64,000 nucleotides of DNA from Meira nashicola. Taxonomy: Eukaryota > Basidiomycota > Exobasidiomycetes > Exobasidiales > Brachybasidiaceae. Made by a program: the position numbers and the translations under genes. The stretch spans positions 2,050,519 through 2,114,518 of the forward strand of contig BCJU01000003.1 of assembly GCA_001600355.1 (NCBI GenBank), in the 5' to 3' direction. Each line of letters opens with the position of its first letter. The first letter of the stretch is position 1. Shown one piece after another: positions 38,762 through 48,900 of the stretch. A model generated the notes under the pieces. That model searched no databases and had not been told where the DNA came from. It saw nothing but the letters and a program-made list of their open reading frames with translations.

Positions 38762-40027
38762 ATGCACAAAGCTACTTTCTTTGCTTTTGCTTTATCGGCC
38801 ACTGTGCTTGCTTCGTGCTCACTGGCAGCACCTCTCTTGTCAACCTCTTCATGGGAGGTTGATGGTGCAGCATCCACAGCATTTGCCGCTGCTCCCCTTT
38901 CGATTGCATGGCGATTTATGACTACATTTACAAATCATCCTCTATTTGAACAAAGGATGATTCAAACATGTGCAGAATGTCAACCGTATTGGACAACAGA
39001 GCTAGGAAAGCATTTCCTTTTCATGCGCGGAATAAACTTTATCGACCTTACAGGCGATTATGAGCGTGGTCCTGCTTACATGACATTGATGTCTGAAGGA
39101 GCTCTTGTGCCTCATAAATCATTGGCAGGTAAATTGCCCAAAAAGGTTGCTCATCATGATCAATTGACCGGATCAATCTTTAAGAATATTTCAGATGCAG
39201 GACCAAGAGCTAATTTGAGAGAATTCACTGCTTTCCGTACAAGGTATTATCGTAGCAGCACAGGTCGTGAAAGTCAAGCTTGGTTGCTCAAGACAGTTAA
39301 AAACTTAGCTAAACAACGTTCTGATTTGAACATCAGTGTAACTGAATGGCCACATTCATGGGGACAAAATAGTATCATTCTGCATATTGATGGTTCAGAT
39401 TCGGAGGCAAGTCAAGAAGAAGGTATTACAATCGTTGGTGCCCATCAAGATTCTACAAATTTAATCCCATTCTTGGCTGCACCCGGTGCGGACGATGATG
39501 GAAGTGGGACGGTGACCATTCTCGAAGCTTTGAGAGCATTATTAACAAACAAGAAATGGAAGCCAATTACTGATGTAGAATTCCATTGGTATTCTGCTGA
39601 AGAAGGTGGTCTTTTAGGATCACAAGAAGTCGTTCGTGGATATGCAGATCGTAATGCAGTTGTCAAAGGAATGTTGCAACAAGATATGACTGCATTTGTC
39701 AAACAAGGCACAGAAGAGCGCGTTGGATTACCAACGGATTTCATTGACGAAGAATTACGCGAATTCGTTCAATTACTCATTAAAGAATACCTAGATATTC
39801 CTGCCGTTGATACAAAATTAGGATACGCAGCATCCGATCATGCCTCTTGGAACAAAGCTGGTTATAGAAGTGTGTTTGCAATCGAAGCACCTTTTGATGA
39901 TTGCAATTTACGTAGAATACATACAACTTCTGACACATTTGATCATCCCGAATTCAGTTTCGATCATTTGGTCAAATTTGTTAAACTCACTTCGGCTTTC
40001 ATTGTCGAATTGTCAGGATGGAAATAA
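38762..40027 (+). CDS. secreted M28-family leucine aminopeptidase
   Basis: Extracellular zinc exopeptidase that releases N-terminal residues from peptides. Product of 421 residues, intronless, with signal peptide residues 1-22. A propeptide-like region runs to about residue 165. Co-catalytic zinc site residues appear in order: His in VGAHQDSTN, bridging Asp in GADDDGSGTV, catalytic Glu pair in SAEEGGLLGSQEV, Asp in LQQDMTAF, and His in IHTTSDTFD; SDHASW also matches. A cysteine pair late in the protein (PFDDCNLRR) is consistent with an extracellular enzyme. Likely nutrient acquisition; a role at a host surface is possible but not shown. Confidence 0.94.
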   Translation: MHKATFFAFALSATVLASCSLAAPLLSTSSWEVDGAASTAFAAAPLSIAWRFMTTFTNHPLFEQRMIQTCAECQPYWTTELGKHFLFMRGINFIDLTGDYERGPAYMTLMSEGALVPHKSLAGKLPKKVAHHDQLTGSIFKNISDAGPRANLREFTAFRTRYYRSSTGRESQAWLLKTVKNLAKQRSDLNISVTEWPHSWGQNSIILHIDGSDSEASQEEGITIVGAHQDSTNLIPFLAAPGADDDGSGTVTILEALRALLTNKKWKPITDVEFHWYSAEEGGLLGSQEVVRGYADRNAVVKGMLQQDMTAFVKQGTEERVGLPTDFIDEELREFVQLLIKEYLDIPAVDTKLGYAASDHASWNKAGYRSVFAIEAPFDDCNLRRIHTTSDTFDHPEFSFDHLVKFVKLTSAFIVELSGWK

Positions 40028-40954
40028 TTATGTATGCTAGATTGCTCCTTTTAAAATCAATTTATGCTATAAGGGGAAAAGTGTGAAAGTTGTGGCTTAT
40101 GAGCAATTCCATTTGCATAAATGAACAATATCGTGGTACATTCTTTTATTCCAATTTCGGATTAATGTGGCTTTTAAATTATAGTAATTTGGGTTTCCAC
40201 ACAATTTCTAAAGAAAGTTTAAGATTTATTTAGCATGGGTAAGCAAGGATTAGCTACGTACAATATAGGATGTGCCGAAGTCTTGGTTTACATATGGATC
40301 GTGTTACGGCGTCTTGATTGGATGGATGTTGAATTCTCTCGAGGTTTTCCCTAGAAATGTTCCTTTGCATAGTCAGACGAGGAACACCCAAAGTGCTTTG
40401 TCAATTTGGAGCCCCACTTTTTTCTATGGTACTGATCCGCCGATGCAGGTAGGGTGGGGGAAAAAAATTGAGCAAAACGCGTTTGTGGCACTTATGCAGT
40501 CTTTAACATTTGGACCTTCGTTGACTCTAACTTTTGTACCCTACATGATTGAGCTTTAGGTAGCGTATAAATTGACCGCTACTGGTTTCGTACCTATTCA
40601 TCTGTTCCTGCGCTCGCTTTGAGCGTTTGCACAGCAGATCAACAATGTCGCACTATCACCTGCATATTGACAGTCAAAAATAAGGTGCAGATCTGTTTAC
40701 CCACTTTTATGCCAATCGGCATACAATACTCAATTCTTACCGCGGGCGGAATGAGACATCCTAACAAAGGGGTAAATTTCCTTATGGTAACCACATGGTC
40801 AACCTTAATTATAATTAAAGATACAGTTGAAGTACCTTAAACCTTACCCTTCTTCGCTTAACCAACTGGGCAAAGATCTTTCCATGTCATCCCCTTGCAC
40901 ATTGTCTTCTTCACCGACATCATAGCATTTCAGCACACGGTGTATTTCCGGCTA

Positions 40955-41137
40955 TTATTTTTTACCTAAAGTGAGGGTCAACTTATCGGCAATTAATGAT
41001 AAATGCGGTCCGATGATGAATACATCTCTCGCTAATCGAGCAACTTCCATTTTCGGTGAAGAGATCGCTTTCCTTGTTTCCGAAGAGAACACCATTTCAT
41101 CAACTTCGAAGCCCCTGAGTGACATTCTTACGCGCAT
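40955..41137 (-). CDS. possible small protein, unknown
   Basis: A 60-codon open frame (or 56 from a second ATG at 41125) with balanced composition and no domain that I recognise. A TATAAATA element lies about 39 bases upstream of the ATG on the same strand (41176-41183). That spacing leaves almost no leader, so it may be coincidence. Listed only because it sits in a long gene-free region. Confidence 0.22.
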   Translation of the reverse strand: MRVRMSLRGFEVDEMVFSSETRKAISSPKMEVARLARDVFIIGPHLSLIADKLTLTLGKK

Positions 41138-41756
41138 GTCGACCTTTTTTCTTTCAACTCAACACCAGCCCCGGCTATTTATACCTTAATTGTTATCTGA
41201 AAGGTTGAGAGGAGGACTAGAGTTGCATAGCATTAGACTAGAAAAGACGCTATAGAATCAAGGAAAACAAAGGGAAATCTCGCCTGATCTGCTGACAAAA
41301 AGTTGTATGTTTAATTGACCTGCAGAAAATTAGCGCGCCGGGATGCCATGAACAGTGGCGATACTCTGCATGAACGAGGAACACGACTTTAATAAAGAGT
41401 ATACATTGAATTGTCCTTGCGGCGTTTTAACAAGAGCGGCGGTATGAGCGGGCACATTCGGACTCATTAATCTTTTATCGCGACATACCGAAGATTCCGC
41501 CGCAAAAATCTGCGGACTTTTGTACATGTTTTGTGTCTTGGCAGCGTTCCGCCTCGTTTTTTGAATATGAATTAAAAAGTCCCCGTTCCCCGTCTTTAAA
41601 AGCGAAGAATGACTGTGTTTGATTGTGCTATTAATGAAAAAAAGGGGATTGGCGTACACACGCTAACATATGCTTTAATTTCTTGTTAACCCTCTCTGCC
41701 CGTTCCTTGTTCCTTTGGATTTCATGCGTAAAAGAGTTACGTTCATATCTTATTTT

Positions 41757-42093
41757 CCCCAGGTAGAGCTGTCTGGGGCCTTGCGTAAATGCATGTATAC
41801 CTTCGATCATTGAATTGCAACGTGGGGAGATCTGCCGAAAAAATAAAAAATGAACAAGTCTCGCTTGAACGGCTTATAGGAATAAGACCGTGATCATTGA
41901 ATTGAATCACATCATGCAAAAGCGCCCTATCGGCGACTCAAATGTAGTGAAAGAGAGACATTATGCCTCTTGCAATCAATGAAACACTTACAGCTCCCAA
42001 TTTGCTATATGCAGTAGTTGCCCAATAATCGTAATAATCACCCCATAATTGCCCACTCTCTTTAAAAAGTATAAGAACCTGTCATTTCCCCAG
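41757..42093. promoter_or_regulatory. four CreA/Mig1-type SYGGRG boxes upstream of the sugar transporter
   Basis: CCCCAG at 41757-41762, CTGGGG at 41773-41778, GTGGGG at 41822-41827 and CCCCAG at 42088-42093 all fit the SYGGRG carbon-catabolite-repressor consensus on one strand or the other. The first two are close together, which is typical of functional pairs. Glucose repression of the transporter is an inference. Confidence 0.4.
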
Positions 42094-42340
42094 ATTGTAC
42101 CTTTCCCTCCAACCCCCTTCATCCTTTCATCAAAAGGCTGGACATCACATTCTTCTCTGTGATCACATCTCCCCTCTCCGATCGGATTATTGATCATCGT
42201 CAGAGCTCCTCTGACCCATCAACATACTCTAGACTGCAGTTGACCAAAGCTCCAATTTGTCACTTTTTTGGATAGACTGTACTTTTCTTCATTAGACACA
42301 CACGCATTCACTCACCCACAAATCTACAAAAATCTCCATC

Positions 42341-44068
42341 ATGGGCAAGTCAAGCGATTATGATGGTCCAAAGTACTTTGGATTGAGTGGTCTCGCACTC
42401 TCAAGAATGATCGGTTTCGCAGCTGGTGCAGGTTTCTTGTTATTCGGTTACGATCAAGGTGTTATGGGTAGTCTTTTAACACTTCCTTCTTTCACAGAAC
42501 AATTTCCTGCTATCGATACAACAGGTAAATCTGGTACTTCTCATGAAGCAACCCTTCAAGGTGCTGCAATCGGTCTTTACGAAATTGGTTGTTTGATTGG
42601 CGCCCTTTCTTGTCTTTGGTTGGGTGACCTTTTGGGTCGTCGTAGAATCATTTGGATCGGTACAATTATTATGATCATCGGTGCTGCAATTCAATGCTCT
42701 TCTTTTGGTCTCGCTCAATTGATCGTCGCTCGTATTATTACCGGTGTAGGTAACGGTATGCACACTGCTACCATTCCAATGTGGCAATCAGAATGTTCGC
42801 CTCCACACAAACGTGGTATGCTTGTCATGGTAGAAGGTTTATTGATCACAGGTGGTATTTGCATGGCATACTGGATCGATTTCGCATTTTACTGGATTGA
42901 CCCAGCCTCTCGCTACCCTAAAGATAGGTACGATCCTCTAGATTTCCCACACCGATCTGCAGCTTGGCGTGTACCTATCGCATGGCAAATTTTGCTATGT
43001 ATTCCAACATTCATTACCATCTGGATGCCTGAATCTCCTCGTTGGTTATTGTTGAAAGGACATGATGATGAAGCTCGTCGTGTTTTGGCCTCTTTGGATG
43101 AATTGCCAATCGATGACCCCGAAATTGATGCAAAGGTTAAGGAAATCAAGATCTCATTAGGCGAAGCATCAAAGAAGGGTGTCAGTGATTTGTTCCGTCA
43201 AGGAAAGGAAAAGAATTTCCATCGTGCTCTCTTGGGTTTCATTAACCAAATGTTCCAACAAATTTCTGGTATCAATCTGATCACATACTACGCAGGTACG
43301 ATTTTCGAGACAAATATTGGTATGTCCCCTCTTGTTAGTCGTATTGTAGCTGCTTGCAACGGAACAGAGTACTTTTTGGCATCTTTTATCGCTGTTTACA
43401 CCATCGAACGTTTCGGACGTCGTAAATTGATGTTATTCGGTGCCGCAGGTATGAGTTTATCCATGGTTGTTTTGGCAGTTTGCACAAGTCCAGCTGTTAC
43501 CAAGCCTGATCCAGCAACCCAAAAAGCTACACAAAAGGGAGGACCATACGTTGCAGCCGTATTCTTGTTCATCTTTAACACCTTCTTCGCCATTGGTTGG
43601 TTGGGTATGACCTGGTTGTACCCTGCCGAAATTACACCTTTGTCCATTCGTGCTGCCGCAAATGGGGTTTCAACAGCCTCCAATTGGATCTGGAATTTCC
43701 TCGTCGTTTTAATCACACCTATCGCTTTTGCCAACATTCAATACCGTACCTACATCATCTTTGCTGTTTTGAACGCAGTCATCTTCGTCGTCACTTATTT
43801 GATCTTCCCAGAAACTGCTGGAAGAAGTCTCGAGGAAATGGACGACATTTTTGCTCAGGCAAGCATCTACAATCCATACGATGTCGTCAGAATTGAAAGA
43901 AAGACGCCCCGTCGTTATGATGAACAAGGTCGCCCAATCGGATTTGACGCTATGTTTGCCGAACATGGAATGGCAGGAGCAGATGACCTTCGCGAAAAGG
44001 AAGGCTCTGCAAAGGACGAGTCAGGAGCTGCTCATGACACAAGAGATGCCTCAAGTCAAGGTCATTAA
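42341..44068 (+). CDS. MFS sugar transporter
   Basis: Plasma-membrane hexose-type transporter of the sugar porter family. Product of 575 residues with about twelve hydrophobic segments, intronless. Signatures: FLLFGYDQGVMGSLL in helix 1, LGDLLGRRR after helix 2, GVGNGMHTATIPMWQSECSP in helix 4-5, PESPRWLLLKG before the central loop, QQISGINLITYYAG in helix 7, ERFGRRKLML, and PETAGRSLEEMDDIF at the end. A charged, disordered tail of about 60 residues follows. Substrate cannot be fixed from the sequence. Catabolite-repressor-like boxes lie upstream. Confidence 0.95.
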   Translation: MGKSSDYDGPKYFGLSGLALSRMIGFAAGAGFLLFGYDQGVMGSLLTLPSFTEQFPAIDTTGKSGTSHEATLQGAAIGLYEIGCLIGALSCLWLGDLLGRRRIIWIGTIIMIIGAAIQCSSFGLAQLIVARIITGVGNGMHTATIPMWQSECSPPHKRGMLVMVEGLLITGGICMAYWIDFAFYWIDPASRYPKDRYDPLDFPHRSAAWRVPIAWQILLCIPTFITIWMPESPRWLLLKGHDDEARRVLASLDELPIDDPEIDAKVKEIKISLGEASKKGVSDLFRQGKEKNFHRALLGFINQMFQQISGINLITYYAGTIFETNIGMSPLVSRIVAACNGTEYFLASFIAVYTIERFGRRKLMLFGAAGMSLSMVVLAVCTSPAVTKPDPATQKATQKGGPYVAAVFLFIFNTFFAIGWLGMTWLYPAEITPLSIRAAANGVSTASNWIWNFLVVLITPIAFANIQYRTYIIFAVLNAVIFVVTYLIFPETAGRSLEEMDDIFAQASIYNPYDVVRIERKTPRRYDEQGRPIGFDAMFAEHGMAGADDLREKEGSAKDESGAAHDTRDASSQGH

Positions 44069-44450
44069 GTGGAATCTTTTCATGATCACAATTCATCTTG
44101 TTCTTGTACAATCTTGGAATGATCTTTTTCCCTCCGCTTATCTCTCTATCTCATCATGTTCGATCAATCAGCTATATATACCTTCGATCTGTGTTTTCTA
44201 CTTTATCTTGACTTTTCTCTCTTCACTCATCGAGGATGAGGTTGGGTCTATGTATCATTCGATCTTGTCTAACGAATTTGAATGAATGCTGTTTTTTAGC
44301 ATTGATTTTGTGTGAGTATGTCTGTAGTCTATGTACGCGTGGTGACAAAATTTTATCACTGCAGGTGGAGAAACGCTAGCCTATTCGAAAATCCGTTTTT
44401 TACCTTCTTGATAATAAGCTTCGATCATTCACGTTATCTTATATACAAAG
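44069..44450. other. intergenic, transporter to KAE1
   Basis: T-rich 3' region of the transporter and promoter of KAE1. Nothing recognised. Confidence 0.35.
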
Positions 44451-45797
44451 ATGAAGCCTTCATCGACACAAGCAAGGAAGAAACGATCAGATCCACTACC
44501 TCAATTGGATGGACCATTATTAGCTTTAGGTCTGGAGGGTAGTGCTAATAAGCTAGGTGTAGGAGTTGTACGACACAACGTTGATGGAACGGTTGATGTC
44601 TTGAGTAACGTTCGTCATACATACGTCACACCTGCAGGAACGGGATTCTTGCCTTCTGATACAGCAAGACATCATAAACAATGGCTGATTAGGGTAACGC
44701 AAGAAGCTATTAAAAGAGCAGGTTTGAAGACGATCAATGAATGCACCTGTATCTGTTACACAAAAGGACCAGGGATGGGAGCGCCATTGCAATCGGTATC
44801 CCTTGTAGCAAGGACGTTGGCTTTACTGTATGAGCTTCCTTTGGTTGGAGTTAATCATTGCGTCGGTCATATTGAAATGGGAAGAACGATCACGGGTGCA
44901 CATAATCCGATCGTATTATACGTAAGCGGAGGAAATACACAAGTGATAGCATACAGTAATCAAAGATATCGAATCTTTGGTGAAACATTAGATATTGCCG
45001 TTGGGAATTGTTTAGACAGATTCGCACGAACTATTGGATTGAGTAATGATCCAAGTCCCGGTCAAAATATCGAAATGGAAGCAAGAAAAGGAGGAAATCG
45101 ATTAGTTGCTTTACCTTATGCAACTAAAGGGATGGACGTTTCATTAAGTGGAATGTTGGCAGCAACGGAAGCTTATACAAAAGATCCAAGATTCGTACCA
45201 AATCAAGGAACGTTTATTGGTAAACGAGTAGGTGGTGGAGGAGAAGCAAAGATGGGTAAAGATAGCTTTGCAAATTTGGGAAGTTTGGCGAATGGATTGA
45301 ATGTTAGTGCAGACGGTAAACATCTCAGCAAAGAAGGGAACGAAAAGGATGGAGTGGTTCTCGACGAATTCGGTTCATCTGTCGAGGATATCATCACTCC
45401 GGCTGATCTTTGCTTTTCTCTACAAGAACATGTTTTTGCAATGCTAGTCGAAATTACTGAGCGAGCGATGGCACACGTAGGCAGCAAACAAGTACTTATC
45501 GTTGGCGGTGTTGGAAGCAATAAAAGATTACAACAGATGATGGGTACTATGGCTGCTGAACGAGGCGGATCAGTCTTTGCAACAGATGAACGGTGAGTGA
45601 AGTGTGAGATAGACAGGCTCGAGTGTTGGGCTGCTGACAATTCGTCTTCTTTTGACAGTTTCTGCATGGACAACGGTATCATGATCGCCCATGCCGGTCT
45701 CTTATCCCATCGAATGGGCTTAGACACACCATTCGAAAAGAGTACAACGACCCAAAGATTCCGCACAGACGCACCTCTCGTCACTTGGCGCACATGA
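44451..45797 (+). CDS. KAE1: KEOPS catalytic subunit KAE1 (t6A tRNA modification)
   Basis: Transfers threonylcarbamoyl to A37 of ANN-decoding tRNAs. Exons 44451-45592 and 45659-45797 (66-nt intron) join to 426 residues. Metal-binding HCVGH lies in [71 protein letters not shown] and the late [15 protein letters not shown] plus [13 protein letters not shown] confirm the ASKHA fold and family. An insert of about 60 Gly/Lys/Asn-rich residues between DPRF and [12 protein letters not shown] makes it longer than the 386-residue yeast protein. No mitochondrial presequence, so it is the cytosolic/nuclear Kae1 and not Qri7. Confidence 0.95.
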
Positions 45798-45964
45798 AGT
45801 GCCTTTCATCCATTCAAACTTTTGTATTATCATGTTGTACAATATGCATTCTCGATTCAATCAAAAGGTATACGAGTACAAATTGCAGTGCAGAAAAAGA
45901 CTCTACAAATACAAATATGATACAGAGAGAGAAAAAGAGCTATATGTATGTGTCCGCATTAACT

Positions 45965-48900
45965 CTACTCTAATTCGAATCGGAGCGAACTTCGATTCTT
46001 TGGCTGATTATAGCCTATATTTCCATCTTTAGCGTGTGATCCATGATGGCAATGATTATGTTGATTGTGATTATGATGTTGACCATGATGGATAGCAGAA
46101 TGATGAGCGGTGTGTAGCCCAATATGTGCTTTATGCTCATGTGGACGCGAATGATGTTGCTTTTGTTTAAAAGCATCACTGCTCTCGTCTTCATCCATCT
46201 CTGTACTACTTGAAGCAAGTGTTGCAGCCGCATTTTGACGTTCAGCTGCCATCATTGCAACAATTGCAGCAGGTCCAAAAGGTTCAGTTCTCATCCTTGC
46301 TTTCAACCAACGAGGTTTCAAACTTCCCGTTATCTTTCGATTTCTCATCATTTCCAATTCCAAACTTAACATCAACAGATGGGCTCCGTTAGATACCATA
46401 CTTGGACGACCGGCAAGATGAGGAATGTTGCCAGCTCCGACGATAGGTAAACGTACGGCAGCTCCTGCTGAGGGTGAGCCGAAATTATTGCTGGACATAA
46501 GAGATGGTGAAGATGTTGACAAGGCTGTTTTTGACTTGCTCATATTTGAGACTACAGCACCATTACTTGCCAAGCTTGATGCATGAGCGGAAGAAGCAAT
46601 TAATTTTGCATTCAACAATGGTAAATCGCTCATAGAATTGCTACGGATCAATGTGACAGAAGAATGGCGAGGCTTGATCGCCATGCCACCGTCGGCAAAA
46701 CTAGCAGAAACACGTTTCACTCCATCACCACGACCGCGTCGACGTCCACCAATGCGACCCGAATCTCTGCCTTCATCTCGTTCTCGTTTCGTGTTTCGAT
46801 GGGAACGTTCTTCTTGTTCCTCTTCTTCAGCTTGTAATGTTATCGTATTGTTGATTTCTTCTTCCATGTTCATTGCTGAAAGGTTTGGGCTACTTCGAAC
46901 ACGTAAGATGGCAGCAGTCTCTTCGGTAGGTGTACTTTGACCTGATTTACGGCCTTGACGACCAGATCTTGAACGTGAAGAGTTATTAGAAGAAGTGGAG
47001 GAGAATAAACCAATAGCGCACTGTTGATGTGATGTAGGTGAAATAGATCGTTTGACCTTGGCCGAAGAACGACCGCGTCCTCTTGAAGTGTCAATAGATC
47101 CCTCACGCTTGGTACTTCGGTCATGTTTGTTGATCTTGTCCGCTTCTGTACCGCTTTGCATATCTTCATCAGATGCAGAACTGTTGTAAGCGGAATAATT
47201 TCCAGGAACAGGAGCTTGAACTGCGGGTCTTGAACATTTTGGCGCTCGAACGGTAGCCGCTCGGCGTGACGAGAAATCTCGTAAAGGTTCACGGCTGCCT
47301 CTTTTATTGGAAAGCATCTTCTCAAATTTAGCCTCTGCAGTTTCTTTTTGAGAAGGCCCTTCACTGATTGCAGGTACACTCGGCGGCAAGATCTTAGATG
47401 AGATTAGCGGCGAACGTTGCTTTTGACTATCAGAGAATGTCCTTTTGTGCTGTTTTTGTTCGATCACACCGACTTCGTCAACGCCAATAGGCATTCCTAC
47501 TGTACTTTCACGAGAAACAGAAGTGGCACGTCTTACACGGGTATCCGATCGGAATGTTTGCAAATGAACGACTGAACTTAATTCAACGTCTGGATCGATG
47601 GGCAAACCTAATCCTGAAACGTATGCACTAACATCTGCGTCAGCTTCCAAAGGTGTCATCACACCACGACCGCTTCTCTTTCTATTGGAAGAAGAATCTT
47701 GTTTGCTGTTTGGCGTTGTTGGCGTAGAAGGTGGATCTCCTTGATGCATCTCTTCCAATGCACGGTCAATAGCAACGATAGTCCGAGAAGCAAGCATAGG
47801 CGGGTGTACCTTTGGATCAATGCTGGCAAGATGAGCAACCGCTTTTTGAGTTGCTAGAAGGGCTGCTTCGCGATCGTTGGGAGCATCCGTCAATTCTCTT
47901 GCAATGTGAGAAGAAGCAGTCTCAACTATTTGGGCAATAGATGAATATTCTTCATTTTCCTTGGAAGTATCTGTTGATGTTGAGGTAATTCCTTCAGATG
48001 ATTGACTAGCGGAAGCAGTTCCCAGAGCAGGTGCCAACAGTAAATTTGGAAGCATGGCTAAATGGCGCCAACTAGAAGTGAAGAGACTGGGATGAGTTTC
48101 TGTTGCTGGTGTCGTTGTCTTTGCTTCGCTACCTCTCTCGGGAGATTTTGAGGTCGAATTTTCCTTTAGATCCGTGCTACCTTCCATACTTTTCTCTCTA
48201 CTCCTTCCACTCTTTCCATTTGACCACAATCTCATAGAAAGTGCAGCAAGTCTTTGCTGGTAAGCAGCAGCGAATCCCATTCTACGTTCATCTTCTTGTT
48301 CTTCCACAGTTTTACGTACGTCTGAGGATCGCCTTGAATTGGTAAGTGTCTTATCTCCATTAAATTTGGGAGTCGATCGTCCACTACCAGCATTCGAAGG
48401 AGGGTTACTAAAGTTGTCATTCCACTCCACCGCGTCAACTTGTATATTATCTGCCACACTTCCAAACGATTGACCGAGCAATGGGTCTGAATCGGCATCC
48501 ACAGGTACAGAGCTAGTGCTGATATCCCGCACGCTTGAAGAGTTTCGTTCAGAAGACATTGCAGATGATCTGCTGACATACGAGGAAGGGAAAACATCGT
48601 CCTCTTTCTTGCCTTCGCTAGCTTTGACATCTATTGGGTTGCATTCTTCAGAAGGCGTCATTCCGGCTACGATCACATCCAAAGAAGGTCTACTTGGCGG
48701 AGAGATAGATTTTAATGTAGAACGTAATGTCTTTCTACCTTGTCTAGATCTTCTACTTAACAGAGAAGCAGCTGAAGTAGCCATCGTACCGTCACTTTCG
48801 TCATCGGCTAAATCAACTTTATTCAACTCCATTGAATCATTCGAAAATTGTAGTTCTTGATCATGTTGACTATCTGCGCTACCTTTTCCAAAGCTTAAAC

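Larger units (their letters stand above)
40028..42340. other. 2.3-kb intergenic region
   Basis: Only short open frames are present. One, 40955-41137 minus, is listed separately at low confidence. The 3' 600 bases are the promoter of the sugar transporter and hold four CreA/Mig1-type boxes. No RNA gene or transposon recognised. Confidence 0.4.

Noticed and set aside
41330..41659. 109-codon minus-strand open frame
   Set aside because: No motif, signal peptide or splice context; composition looks random.
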